A stretch of DNA of 64,000 nucleotides from Nocardia paucivorans NBRC 100373 (lineage in GTDB: Bacteria > Actinomycetota > Actinomycetes > Mycobacteriales > Mycobacteriaceae): the NCBI RefSeq assembly GCF_000308675.1, contig NZ_BAGE01000058.1, forward strand, positions 1 through 64,000, read 5' to 3'. The notes under the pieces were generated by a model. That model did no database searches. It was not told where the DNA came from and saw nothing but the letters and a program-made list of their open reading frames with translations. The position numbers and the translations under genes were made by a program. Shown here piece after piece: positions 1-7,553 of this stretch; positions within the stretch are counted from its first letter, which is position 1, and each line of letters opens with the position of its first letter.

Positions 1-1011
1 CATCAACTCGCGCAGGTCTTCTGCCCGATCCTCCGCCGCGGCCCGCAAACAGGTGATCTCGAATCGCACATGCTCGGGATCCATCCGGTTGTACAGACCG
101 AAATCGAGGAAACCCACTCGACCGTCATCGGCGAGCAGCACATTGCCCGGGTGGGGGTCACCGCAGAACTCGTTGAAGGTGAACATCGACCCCACATAGA
201 AGCGGTAGACGATCTCCCCGATGCGGTCGCGTTCGGCGCGCGGCAGCTGCCGGATATCGTCGAACCCCATCCCGTCCAGATATTCGCTGACCAATACCCG
301 TCGGGTGCTCAATTCGGACAACGCCTGCGGGACGACGATGAACGGATGGTCGGCGTAGAGGTCGGCAATCTCCCTCTGGGTCCTGGCCTCTTCTCGATAG
401 TCGAGTTCGGCCTCCATATTCAGCCGCAACTCGTCCAGAACCGCCGGTGTCACCCAGGGCAGCGCCGACTGCAACACCCGGCGGAACATGGTCAGATTCT
501 TCAGATCCGCCCGCACCGCGGCATCGATGCCCGGGTACTGCACCTTGACCGCGACCCGCCGGCCGTCGGACAACCGGGCCGCATACACCTGTCCGATCGA
601 CGCGGCCGCGATGGGTTCGGCGTCGAATTCGGCGAACACCGTGTCCAGTGGCCGGCCGTAATCCTCCTCGATCACCTCGCGCATGGCCTCGAACGAGACG
701 CTCGGCGCCGCATTGCGCAGGACGGCCAGTCGTTTCTGAAACCGTTCCCGGTGCTGGGGCGGCACCAGATCCATATCGAGCACCGACATCATCTGGCCCA
801 GCTTCATGGCCACGCCCTTCATGGTGCCCAACACCATGACCAGCTGTTCGGTGCTGCGCAGGGTCGATTCCTCGGCCAGCTGAGCCTTCACCGCCTCCGA
901 ACGTCCCCGCATGGACAGCCGCGCGCGCTGTTTGCGCAGGAGCGAACCGGCGGCCACCGCGCCCAGTTTGGTGCCGCGGGCCAGCCGGGATGTCGGCACT
1001 TGTTTCGCCAT
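1..1011 (-). CDS. ABC1/AarF-family atypical kinase (3' end cut by window edge)
   Basis: The reading frame runs from an ATG at 1011 to base 1 without a stop, giving 337 codons; the C-terminus lies outside the window. The translation carries the hallmarks of the ABC1 (AarF/UbiB/COQ8) family: an N-terminal KLGQ motif (MKLGQMMSVLD), an alanine-rich nucleotide-binding segment (AAASIGQVYAA), an invariant lysine in VAVKVQYPG, and a catalytic GDPHPGNVL loop followed by LDFG. Members are atypical protein kinase-like ATPases linked to isoprenoid quinone or lipid metabolism; the actinobacterial substrate is not known. The gene is followed in the same orientation by nothing visible and is preceded by a same-strand TetR gene 138 bp upstream. 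Family assignment is firm; the physiological role is inferred only from the family. Confidence 0.9.
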   Translation of the reverse strand, partial: MAKQVPTSRLARGTKLGAVAAGSLLRKQRARLSMRGRSEAVKAQLAEESTLRSTEQLVMVLGTMKGVAMKLGQMMSVLDMDLVPPQHRERFQKRLAVLRNAAPSVSFEAMREVIEEDYGRPLDTVFAEFDAEPIAAASIGQVYAARLSDGRRVAVKVQYPGIDAAVRADLKNLTMFRRVLQSALPWVTPAVLDELRLNMEAELDYREEARTQREIADLYADHPFIVVPQALSELSTRRVLVSEYLDGMGFDDIRQLPRAERDRIGEIVYRFYVGSMFTFNEFCGDPHPGNVLLADDGRVGFLDFGLYNRMDPEHVRFEITCLRAAAEDRAEDLRELM

Positions 1012-1149
1012 CGAGGTACCTCCGTTGGTGCCGACACGCGGGGCGGGTGGGCGGTGCGAATCGGCCGCCTGCTCCGTTCGGTTCAGACTAGCCAAACCCG
1101 TGTGGATGTCGAGCCGGCCCGAGAACGGAGCTAGTCCCGGGCGACGGGG

Positions 1150-1956
1150 TCAGTCCTCTGCGGCGGGAGCGGATTCGGGTTCCGGGTCGGGCAGCACATG
1201 GGGCTGCTGCAGGAATCGGGTCCGCGAACCACCGGCCTTGGCGATCCCCTCGATGGCGCTCCAGGCCATCATGGTCAGGTAATCGATGACCTCCTCCCGC
1301 GGCATGGTCTTGTTGGTGGTCCACCAGTGGGTGGCCAGCTGGATCCCCCCGACCAGCACATAGGAGAACAGCAGGGCGCCATCGGTGTCGAAACCGCGTT
1401 TACCGCCGCGTTCCACGATCACCGCCGCCACCACCTCGGCGAACAGCTTCTCGAAATCGGCCAGCGAGGAAGGGTCGCCGGAACCGTTGCCCATGATGAA
1501 CCGGTAGACCTCGGGGTCCTCGTCCACCGCGCCCACGTACTCGGTGAGCGCCGCGTGCACCAGCTGGTACTCGTCGGCCTCCAGACTGATCGCGCCGTAG
1601 ACGCGCGGCATCAGGGTGGTTTCGATGAACCGCTGCATAGCCGCGTTGACCAGGTCGCTCTTATCCGAGAAATAGCGGTACAGCACGGTCTTGGACACGC
1701 CGATCTCGGCGGCGATCTCGTCCATTCCCGCGGTGCTGCCCCGGGCCCGCACGGCCGCGAGGGTGCCGTCTACGAGCTCTTCGCGCCGGTCGATCTTGTG
1801 CTGGCGCCACCGACGTTTACGTCCGTCGGTTCGCGCGGTGCGCACCGGCGAGCGCTCGGTACGTTCCCCGATATCGACAAGGTCTTCGGTGGACAGCGTG
1901 GGCTCCTCGTTCGATACGTCCGAGCGGGTACGGCCTGTGCAGGCGCACATCGCCAC
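1150..1956 (-). CDS. TetR-family regulator, candidate MadR orthologue
   Basis: This 268-residue protein has a TetR helix-turn-helix at about residues 78-97 (MDEIAAEIGVSKTVLYRYF) and an all-helical ligand-binding C-terminal half. The start is a GTG at 1956 with an in-frame ATG at 1950; either gives a long charged N-terminal arm of about 55 residues before the DNA-binding domain. It lies divergently next to a DUF445 gene and close to an XRE gene and hbhA. The same order, Rv0472c-Rv0473-Rv0474-hbhA, exists in M. tuberculosis, where Rv0472c is MadR, reported to control mycolic acid desaturases. Orthology is therefore inferred from synteny and family, not from residue-level comparison. No desaturase gene is present in this window. 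Confidence 0.85.
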   Translation of the reverse strand: MAMCACTGRTRSDVSNEEPTLSTEDLVDIGERTERSPVRTARTDGRKRRWRQHKIDRREELVDGTLAAVRARGSTAGMDEIAAEIGVSKTVLYRYFSDKSDLVNAAMQRFIETTLMPRVYGAISLEADEYQLVHAALTEYVGAVDEDPEVYRFIMGNGSGDPSSLADFEKLFAEVVAAVIVERGGKRGFDTDGALLFSYVLVGGIQLATHWWTTNKTMPREEVIDYLTMMAWSAIEGIAKAGGSRTRFLQQPHVLPDPEPESAPAAED

Positions 1957-2126
1957 CGTCGCCGACCGTTCATCCGCTCAGACTGTGGTCCGGTTCGGCT
2001 GCGTTCACCAGCTTAGGCCCCGCGCCCCCTTCGATGGCCGGTTTGGTGACGAGTGACCCGCGACACCGGGCGATCGACCCGAGGACCAGCAGAATGGAGG
2101 GCATGCAGACAGCTCCCGGCTCCACC

Positions 2127-2156
2127 GGGGTCCTCGGATCCCGTTCCGAGGACCCC
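2127..2156 (+). promoter_or_regulatory. Perfect 11-bp hairpin covering the DUF445 ribosome binding site
   Basis: The arms GGGGTCCTCGG (2127-2137) and CCGAGGACCCC (2146-2156) are exact reverse complements with an 8-nt loop. The 3' arm contains GAGGA (2148-2152), which sits 7 nt before the ATG at 2160. In RNA this would bury the likely Shine-Dalgarno sequence. If translation started at the upstream ATG (2103) the hairpin would be inside the coding region instead. Confidence 0.6.
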
Positions 2157-2159
2157 GCG

Positions 2160-3437
2160 ATGCCGAGCACCTTCGCCACGCTGACCGACGAGGCGAGCAA
2201 ACGGCGCGATCTGGTGCGGATGAAGGCCCTCGCCACCGGACTGTTCGCCCTGGCCACACTCATCTACCTGGGGTGTCGGTGGCTGGAGATGCGTGGGGAC
2301 GTCGGCGGCTGGGTGGGGTATGTGCGGGCCGCGTCGGAGGCGGGCATGGTCGGCGCGCTGGCCGACTGGTTCGCGGTGACGGCGCTGTTTCGCCACCCGC
2401 TCGGTCTGCCGATCCCGCATACCGCGATCATCCGCCGGAAGAAGGACCAGCTGGGAGCCAGTCTGGGCAATTTCGTCGGCACCAACTTCCTGTCTCCGGA
2501 GGTGGTGAGCGCGAAGGTGAACTCGGCGCGGATTCCGTGGCGGATAGGCCGATGGATGGCCGATCCGAAACATGCCGCGCGGGTGGCCCAGGAGAGTTCG
2601 ACCATTCTGCGGGCGCTGGTGGGGGTGTTGCGGGACGAGGATGTCGAGCAGGTCATCGACAACACCATCGTCAAGCGGATCGCCGAACCCCTGTGGGGCC
2701 CGCCGATCGGCCGGGTGCTGTCGGAGCTGTTGGCCGACAACCGACAGGTGGCGTTGTTGGACCTTCTCGCCGAGCGGGCGCATCAGTGGGCGTTGGGCAG
2801 TCAGGAAACACTCGACCGGGTCGTGATGAGCGAGGCCCCGCAATGGGCGCCGAAGTTCGCCAATCTGCTGCTGTCGGAGCGGATATATCGGGAACTGGTC
2901 ACTTTCACCTGGAACGTGCGCACCACACCGGATCACGAGGTGCGGCTGGCGGCCAACCGCTTTCTGGAGCAGTTCGCCCATGATCTACAACACGACGAGG
3001 CGATGATCGCCAAGGCCGAGCGGGTGAAATCGCAGATCATGGGCCGAGAGGAGATCACGGGTCTGGCCGAGGCGACCTGGCGGGCGGCCAAACGGCTGAT
3101 TCTGGAATCGGCCGACGACCCGAACAGCACCCTGCGGCGCAAGGTGGCCGAGAACGTCCAACAGCTGGGTGAGCGGCTGCGCGACGACGACACCATGCGG
3201 GCCAAGGTGGACGATTGGTTCGAGCGGGGTGCTCGCTATCTCGCGGCGAATTATGCGGATGAGATCGCCACCATCGTCAGCGATACCGTGGCCCGATGGG
3301 ATGCCGATGAGGCAAGTAAGAAAATCGAAGTGCAGGTAGGTCGTGACCTGCAGTTCATTCGGATCAACGGCACGGTGGTGGGTTCACTCGCCGGGCTGGC
3401 GATCTACACGGTTTCGCAACTGATGTTCGGCGGCTGA
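2160..3437 (+). CDS. DUF445 family membrane-anchored protein
   Basis: The 425-residue product has a hydrophobic helix near residues 23-36 (FALATLIYLGCRW), the DUF445 signature around GMVGALADWFAVTALFRHPLGLPIPHTAII, a long helical middle and a second membrane helix at the C-terminus (GSLAGLAIYTVSQLMF). Family members such as YjiN are of unknown function. I prefer the ATG at 2160 because GAGGA lies 7 nt upstream; the ATG at 2103 is also in frame but its GGAGG is only 2 nt away. The gene corresponds by position to Rv0473 of M. tuberculosis. It is divergent from the TetR gene, so the two may share a control region. Function is unknown. Confidence 0.88.
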   Translation: MPSTFATLTDEASKRRDLVRMKALATGLFALATLIYLGCRWLEMRGDVGGWVGYVRAASEAGMVGALADWFAVTALFRHPLGLPIPHTAIIRRKKDQLGASLGNFVGTNFLSPEVVSAKVNSARIPWRIGRWMADPKHAARVAQESSTILRALVGVLRDEDVEQVIDNTIVKRIAEPLWGPPIGRVLSELLADNRQVALLDLLAERAHQWALGSQETLDRVVMSEAPQWAPKFANLLLSERIYRELVTFTWNVRTTPDHEVRLAANRFLEQFAHDLQHDEAMIAKAERVKSQIMGREEITGLAEATWRAAKRLILESADDPNSTLRRKVAENVQQLGERLRDDDTMRAKVDDWFERGARYLAANYADEIATIVSDTVARWDADEASKKIEVQVGRDLQFIRINGTVVGSLAGLAIYTVSQLMFGG

Positions 3438-3480
3438 ACACCGACGCGGCCGAATATCGACCGCGACTCCGCTAGCAGAA

Positions 3481-3513
3481 GTGCTTGCAATTGCTAGCAC
3501 TCTGCTCTACCCT
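3481..3513 (+). promoter_or_regulatory. Promoter of the XRE-hbhA operon with palindromic operator (copy 1)
   Basis: GTGCTTGCAATTGCTAGCAC at 3481-3500 is a near-perfect inverted repeat (one mismatched pair), flanked by AGCAGA and TCTGCT that extend the dyad. It overlaps a candidate -35 TTGCAA (3485-3490), which is 17 bp from a -10 TACCCT (3508-3513). A sister copy lies at 5122-5141. The position points to autoregulation by the XRE protein encoded just downstream. Confidence 0.65.
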
Positions 3514-3543
3514 CGCAGATGTACAACCGCCAGAAGGTGAGTG

Positions 3544-4035
3544 ATGGCCGACCAGCCCGAGGTTTCCGCTCAGCACACCGCCGATCCGGGGACCGGATCC
3601 GGAGAACGGGGAGGCCGCGTGGTCAACGCGGCACACGACATCGGGAGTTTCATCAGGGCCCAGCGAGAAGCCGCCCAGGTCTCGCTGCGCCAACTCGCTC
3701 AGCTGGCGGGGGTGAGCAATCCGTATCTCAGCCAGATCGAGCGCGGATTGCGCAACCCGTCCGCCGAGGTCCTCACGCAGATAGCCAAGGCGCTGCGGAT
3801 GTCCTCGGAGGTGTTGTACGTGCGGGCCGGCTACCTCGAGCAGCGGCCGCACAGCCCCGTCCGGGATGCCCTGCTGGCCGATACCGCGATCAGTGAACGA
3901 CAGAAGCAGGTGCTGCTGGACATCTACGAGTCGTTCCGCCGGGAGAACGGCAACGGCTCCCAGGGGAACGACCCGGACAGTGCCGTTCCGCGTCTCACGA
4001 CCGAGACTCCGCCACGCGAGGAGAACCACACATGA
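3544..4035 (+). CDS. XRE-family transcriptional regulator upstream of hbhA
   Basis: The 163-residue protein has a classic lambda-repressor-like helix-turn-helix at about residues 35-90 (SLRQLAQLAGVSNPYLSQIERG) followed by a short C-terminal region without a recognised ligand domain. The ATG at 3544 is favoured over the GTG at 3541 because AGAAGG (3532-3537) is 6 nt upstream. The stop overlaps the hbhA start (ATGA), so the two are translationally coupled. It matches Rv0474 in the M. tuberculosis order. A 20-bp palindrome overlapping its promoter is repeated in front of the hydrolase gene at 5189, which suggests that it controls both transcripts. Family is certain; the regulon is inferred. Confidence 0.9.
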   Translation: MADQPEVSAQHTADPGTGSGERGGRVVNAAHDIGSFIRAQREAAQVSLRQLAQLAGVSNPYLSQIERGLRNPSAEVLTQIAKALRMSSEVLYVRAGYLEQRPHSPVRDALLADTAISERQKQVLLDIYESFRRENGNGSQGNDPDSAVPRLTTETPPREENHT

Positions 4036-4706
4036 CCGAGAAGCTCACCGAGAAGTACCCCGCCAGCCGGCCGCTGCTCGCCACCGTGGGCGCCGGCGAC
4101 GCTGTCTACACCGCCGTGATCGACGCGGTGCACCAGGTGCGCGAACGCGCCGCGACCACGGATGTGACCGCCCGCGTCGACGAGGCCCGGGAGCGTTTCG
4201 CCAATCTGCCCGCCGATGTGCAGGCCCAGTTCGAGACGCTGCGCAAGCAGCTGTCGGACCTGCCTTCGGAACTGCCGGAGGATCTGGCCGAACTGCGGGA
4301 GAAGTTCACCGCCGATGAGCTGCGCCGGCTCGCCGAGCAGTACTACCGACAGGCGATCGACCTGTACTCGGATCTGACCGCCCGCGGTGAAGAGACCCTC
4401 GAGCGACTGCGCGCCAACCATTTGGTGGAAGAGCAGTTCGACCGGGTCGAAACCCTGTACAAGGACGCGGCCGAGCGGGCCGAAGAGGTACTCGAGCGGG
4501 TCAACGGCCTGATCGGTCGTCCGGTCAAGGAATCCACCGAGACCCCCACCGCGCCCGGGGCCGAGAAACCTGTCGTCGAGGCCGAGGTGGTCGAGGTCGC
4601 CACCGAGACCGAACCCGCGCCCGCCCCGAAGAAGGCTCCCGTCAAGAAGGCCGCCGCCAAGAAGGCGCCGGCGGCGAAGAAGACCACCGCTGCCAAGAAG
4701 GCCTGA
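4032..4706 (+). CDS. hbhA: Heparin-binding hemagglutinin (HbhA) homologue
   Basis: The 224-residue protein has the HbhA layout: a short N-terminus, a long acidic coiled-coil segment over roughly residues 25-165 rich in E, R, L and A heptads, a Pro/Thr/Glu-rich linker, and a C-terminal tail of KKA-type repeats (KKAPVKKAAAKKAPAAKK). In mycobacteria this lysine tail binds heparan sulphate and is methylated; the protein is surface exposed, promotes adhesion and is also linked to lipid inclusions. No signal peptide is present, which is normal for the family. It is translationally coupled to the XRE gene and followed by two hairpins. The tail is low-complexity, so its exact length is likely to vary between strains. 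Confidence 0.92.
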   Translation: MTEKLTEKYPASRPLLATVGAGDAVYTAVIDAVHQVRERAATTDVTARVDEARERFANLPADVQAQFETLRKQLSDLPSELPEDLAELREKFTADELRRLAEQYYRQAIDLYSDLTARGEETLERLRANHLVEEQFDRVETLYKDAAERAEEVLERVNGLIGRPVKESTETPTAPGAEKPVVEAEVVEVATETEPAPAPKKAPVKKAAAKKAPAAKKTTAAKKA

Positions 4707-4731
4707 CGCCGAGCTTCGGCGCTGTTCGACA

Positions 4732-4766
4732 CCGGACCCGTGGTGCACCCGACACCACGGGTCCGG
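4732..4766 (+). terminator. Terminator-like hairpin after hbhA
   Basis: A perfect 14-bp stem (CCGGACCCGTGGTG / CACCACGGGTCCGG) with a 7-nt loop follows hbhA by 25 bp. A smaller 6-bp stem (4707-4721, CGCCGA/TCGGCG) precedes it. There is no T-run, which is usual in actinobacteria. It lies before the start of the DUF2516 gene and probably reduces read-through. Confidence 0.7.
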
Positions 4767-4799
4767 CGCTGTTCGGGACCTTGCTCCTATCATGAGGGA

Positions 4800-5096
4800 G
4801 TGGAAACGGTTCAGGGTTTGACCGGGCTGATCATGCTCGTGCTGTGGCTGGGAGCCATCGGCATGACCGTGTTCGCGCTGATTCACGCCGCCCGGCAGCG
4901 GCCCGACGCGTTCACCGCGGTGGACAAACTGACCAAACCGATCTGGATGGGCATTCTCGGCGTTGCGCTGCTGATGCTGCTTTTGGCCTGGTCCGGGATA
5001 ATGCTCTTCGCATTCGTGGCCATTATCGGCACCGGTATCTACCTGGCGGACGTTCGCCCCAAGGTCGACGAGGTCCAGCGCGGCCCGCGCTGGTAG
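4800..5096 (+). CDS. DUF2516 family small membrane protein
   Basis: The 98-residue product has membrane helices at about residues 6-27 (LTGLIMLVLWLGAIGMTVFAL) and 45-75 (GILGVALLMLLLAW through FVAIIGTGIYLADV), and ends in a short charged tail. It corresponds in position and architecture to Rv0476, downstream of hbhA in M. tuberculosis. I chose the GTG at 4800 because upstream residues in the frame are hydrophilic, arginine-rich and overlap the terminator hairpin; the purine-rich GAGGGAG abuts this codon, so the exact start is uncertain. No function is known for the family. Confidence 0.8.
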   Translation: METVQGLTGLIMLVLWLGAIGMTVFALIHAARQRPDAFTAVDKLTKPIWMGILGVALLMLLLAWSGIMLFAFVAIIGTGIYLADVRPKVDEVQRGPRW

Positions 5097-5121
5097 CGGT
5101 GTCACGAACGAGATGTCCACG

Positions 5122-5141
5122 GTGCTTGCACTAGCAAGCAC
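5122..5141. promoter_or_regulatory. Palindromic operator, copy 2, before the hydrolase gene
   Basis: GTGCTTGCACTAGCAAGCAC has perfect 8-bp arms (GTGCTTGC/GCAAGCAC) around a 4-bp centre. It shares the arms of the dyad at 3481-3500, giving a common motif GTGCTTGC-N4-GCWAGCAC. It overlaps a possible -35 (TAGCAA, 5132-5137) placed 17 bp from TACCGT (5155-5160), and lies 47 bp before the ATG at 5189. Confidence 0.65.
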
Positions 5142-5188
5142 CGGCTCCAGATGTTACCGTATCGCCCGGTAACACAAAGGAGTGCCCG

Positions 5189-6226
5189 ATGCGTGCGAGA
5201 CTGCCGAAAGCATTGGAGCGCCTCATCGGTGAGATCGAGGGGCTGCTCGAAATACACCGCGCAAACCTTCGGTCGCGCACCTACCCCCGCCCCGATCTGA
5301 ACCCGCCGACCATCCCGCACGAGGTGATCCCGGTGCGGGCCGCCGACGGCGCCCGGCTGCGGGTACACGCCTACGGTCCCGCCGACGGCCAGGTCGTGGT
5401 GCTGATACATGGCTGGACCTGCTGTCTGGAGTACTGGAATCCGCAGATCAACGCCTTCGCCGAGAACTGTCGGATCGTCGCCTTCGACCTGCGTGGCCAC
5501 GGCGAAAGCGAACTCGGCGAGGGCCCGGTGGACTGCCACCGGCTGGCCGACGATCTGGACGCCGTGCTGTCCGCGGTGCTGCGGCCCGGTAAACGGGCCG
5601 TCCTGGTGGGCCACAGCCTCGGCGGGATGACCCTGCAGGCCTGGGCGAGCCGCTATCCGCACCGAGTGGCCGAACAGGCCGCCGCCGTACTGCTCACCAA
5701 TACCGGGCCGCGGGAACTGGTCGCCGAGACAACTGTCGTTCCGCTGTTCAACCGCATGCTGCCCGGCCTGAACCGGGTCTTCCCGCTGCCCATGTGGCTG
5801 GCCCGCCGCGGCCTGGGCGCGACGATCGTGTTCCCCCCGGTCGCTCCCGTACGGTGGATTTTCGCCCGGCAGATCATGACCCTGTCCGCCGAGCGGGAAC
5901 TGGTCGAGTTCGGGATGAATATCGCGCGCTCCTGCCGGGCCCGCGTGCGGGCGGAGTTCGGCCTGCTGCTGGCCGATATGGACCTCGGCGACTCCGCCCG
6001 AAACCTGGTGGTCCCGACCACCGTGGTGGCCGGTTCCGAGGATTTTCTGACCCCGGTCCGGCATTCGGAGCTGATCGCCGGCTGGTTGAAGGAAGCGGGC
6101 AGCCTGGCGGGCCTGGTGGTACTCCCCACCGGACACCTGGGCAATCTGGAGATGATCGACCGATTCAACGCCGAGCTCGGCCGCGTCCTCGATTCGGTAC
6201 GCCATTCGGTGGAGGCCGCCGGATAG
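5189..6226 (+). CDS. Alpha/beta hydrolase
   Basis: The 345-residue protein has the alpha/beta-hydrolase core: an oxyanion-hole HGWTC near residue 74, a nucleophile elbow GHSLGG with Ser143, an acid in the segment following AGSEDF, and a late GH pair (PTGHLGN) supplying the histidine. A helical lid lies at about residues 180-240. There is no signal peptide. The start ATG has AAAGGAG 6 nt upstream. It stands alone behind the second copy of the XRE operator, so it is likely co-regulated with the hbhA operon. The substrate cannot be deduced; a lipid ester or a hydrophobic acyl substrate is plausible but is inference. Confidence 0.88.
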   Translation: MRARLPKALERLIGEIEGLLEIHRANLRSRTYPRPDLNPPTIPHEVIPVRAADGARLRVHAYGPADGQVVVLIHGWTCCLEYWNPQINAFAENCRIVAFDLRGHGESELGEGPVDCHRLADDLDAVLSAVLRPGKRAVLVGHSLGGMTLQAWASRYPHRVAEQAAAVLLTNTGPRELVAETTVVPLFNRMLPGLNRVFPLPMWLARRGLGATIVFPPVAPVRWIFARQIMTLSAERELVEFGMNIARSCRARVRAEFGLLLADMDLGDSARNLVVPTTVVAGSEDFLTPVRHSELIAGWLKEAGSLAGLVVLPTGHLGNLEMIDRFNAELGRVLDSVRHSVEAAG

Positions 6227-6270
6227 CGGTCGGTGCCTTCGCCGGGGCGGGACCATGTTCCACCGTGCCG

Positions 6271-7395
6271 TCAGTGCGGTGTGCCCGCCGCCAACACGAC
6301 TCGAACAACGCGTTGGGAACCGTCCACCGCGCGAATCCCGAGAGCCACCGTCTGATCGGGTTTGCGGATATTGAGCGCGGCGCGTAGCGCCCGCGCGGTG
6401 GTGATCGGATGGCCGTCGAGCGACGTGATGATCTCGCCGTCGGAGATACCGGCGGTATGCGCGGGCAACCCGGTGATGGCGATATCGATATGGGCGCCGG
6501 TGGGCGCGGCATCGGAGACCAATACCCCCAGTGTCGCGGTGGGGCCGATGTGCACGGCCTCGGTCGGGGTTCCGGAACGAATCTGACGCACGATGCGCAT
6601 GGCGGTATCGATGGGCACCGCATAGCCGTTCGGCGGGTCCACCGGCCGTCCGTCCGGTGGCGGGTCGCGATCGCCGGAGGCCGCCGCGATCACCCCCACC
6701 ACAGCGCCGGTGTGATCGGCCAGGGCGCCGCCGGACTGTCCGGAGCTGACCGCCGCGGAGATCTCCACCATTCCGGTGAGCGCCTTACGGGACAGATCCG
6801 TTCCGTTCAGGGCCACTATGGTGCTGTCCAGATCGGTGACCCGTCCACTGACCGCGGTGGGGATACCGCTACCGCCGGCATTGCCCATGGCCAGCACTTC
6901 ATCGCTGATTTGCAGTTGCGCCGAGCTGCCGATGCGGGCCGCGACCAACCCGGAGGCGCCGATGAGCGACAGCAGTGCGATATCGGCGCCGGAGTCGTAG
7001 CCGAGTATCTTCGCCTCGTACGCCGCCCCGTCGGCGACCCGGGTGACCCGCACCGTTTTCGCGCCCTTCACCACATGATGGCTGGTGAGCACCTGACCGT
7101 CCTCGCTCAGGACGATGCCGGAACCGGCGGCGGCGCCGAACGGCGTGGTCGAGGCGGTGATGTTCACCAGTACCTGCCGGATTCCCGCCGCGACCGCCGC
7201 CGCGTCCAGCGGCGGCCGGGTCACCGATCGGGTGGCGACCGGTGATTCGGCACGCTGGAACGTCCACCAGTCCGGAAGCCGCCCCGGATGGCCGAAGAAC
7301 GCGGCGGCGGCAATGAGCGCCACGAGCAGCGTCACGAACGCGCGACCACCGCCGGTCGATCCTTCGGGGCTCGTGCCCCGCCAGTGGTCCTCCAT
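6271..7395 (-). CDS. Membrane-anchored trypsin-like serine protease with PDZ domain
   Basis: The 374-residue protein starts with a cytoplasmic stretch and a single signal-anchor helix at about residues 19-35, followed by an S1C (HtrA/DegP-like) protease domain with His107 (TSHHVV), Asp138 (SGADIALL) and Ser221 (GQSGGAL), and a C-terminal PDZ domain at about residues 290-370 (GISDGEIITSLDGHPI). It should act outside the membrane in envelope protein quality control or processing, like mycobacterial PepA/PepD. The segment before the catalytic serine reads AAVSSGQSGG rather than the usual DAAINPGNSGG, a mild variation. It is monocistronic and convergent with the upstream hydrolase gene. Confidence 0.9.
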   Translation of the reverse strand: MEDHWRGTSPEGSTGGGRAFVTLLVALIAAAAFFGHPGRLPDWWTFQRAESPVATRSVTRPPLDAAAVAAGIRQVLVNITASTTPFGAAAGSGIVLSEDGQVLTSHHVVKGAKTVRVTRVADGAAYEAKILGYDSGADIALLSLIGASGLVAARIGSSAQLQISDEVLAMGNAGGSGIPTAVSGRVTDLDSTIVALNGTDLSRKALTGMVEISAAVSSGQSGGALADHTGAVVGVIAAASGDRDPPPDGRPVDPPNGYAVPIDTAMRIVRQIRSGTPTEAVHIGPTATLGVLVSDAAPTGAHIDIAITGLPAHTAGISDGEIITSLDGHPITTARALRAALNIRKPDQTVALGIRAVDGSQRVVRVVLAAGTPH

Positions 7396-7553
7396 GAGTC
7401 TCCGCCCTCACCCGAGCCCGAACACCCCCATTGTCTCCCGGACTCACGGCAACTCATCCGATTTCCCCACCACCGGGAACAACCGACCATTCTCGGCGCA
7501 TCCGGGCGGGCACAGGCCGTGGGATTCGTATCCGATTCACCACGGACGGGAGG

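Noticed and set aside
70..1134. Long plus-strand open frame of 354 codons at the left edge
   Set aside because: It is the antisense shadow of the ABC1 kinase gene: His/Arg/Gln-rich, with no domain, while the minus strand encodes clear kinase motifs.
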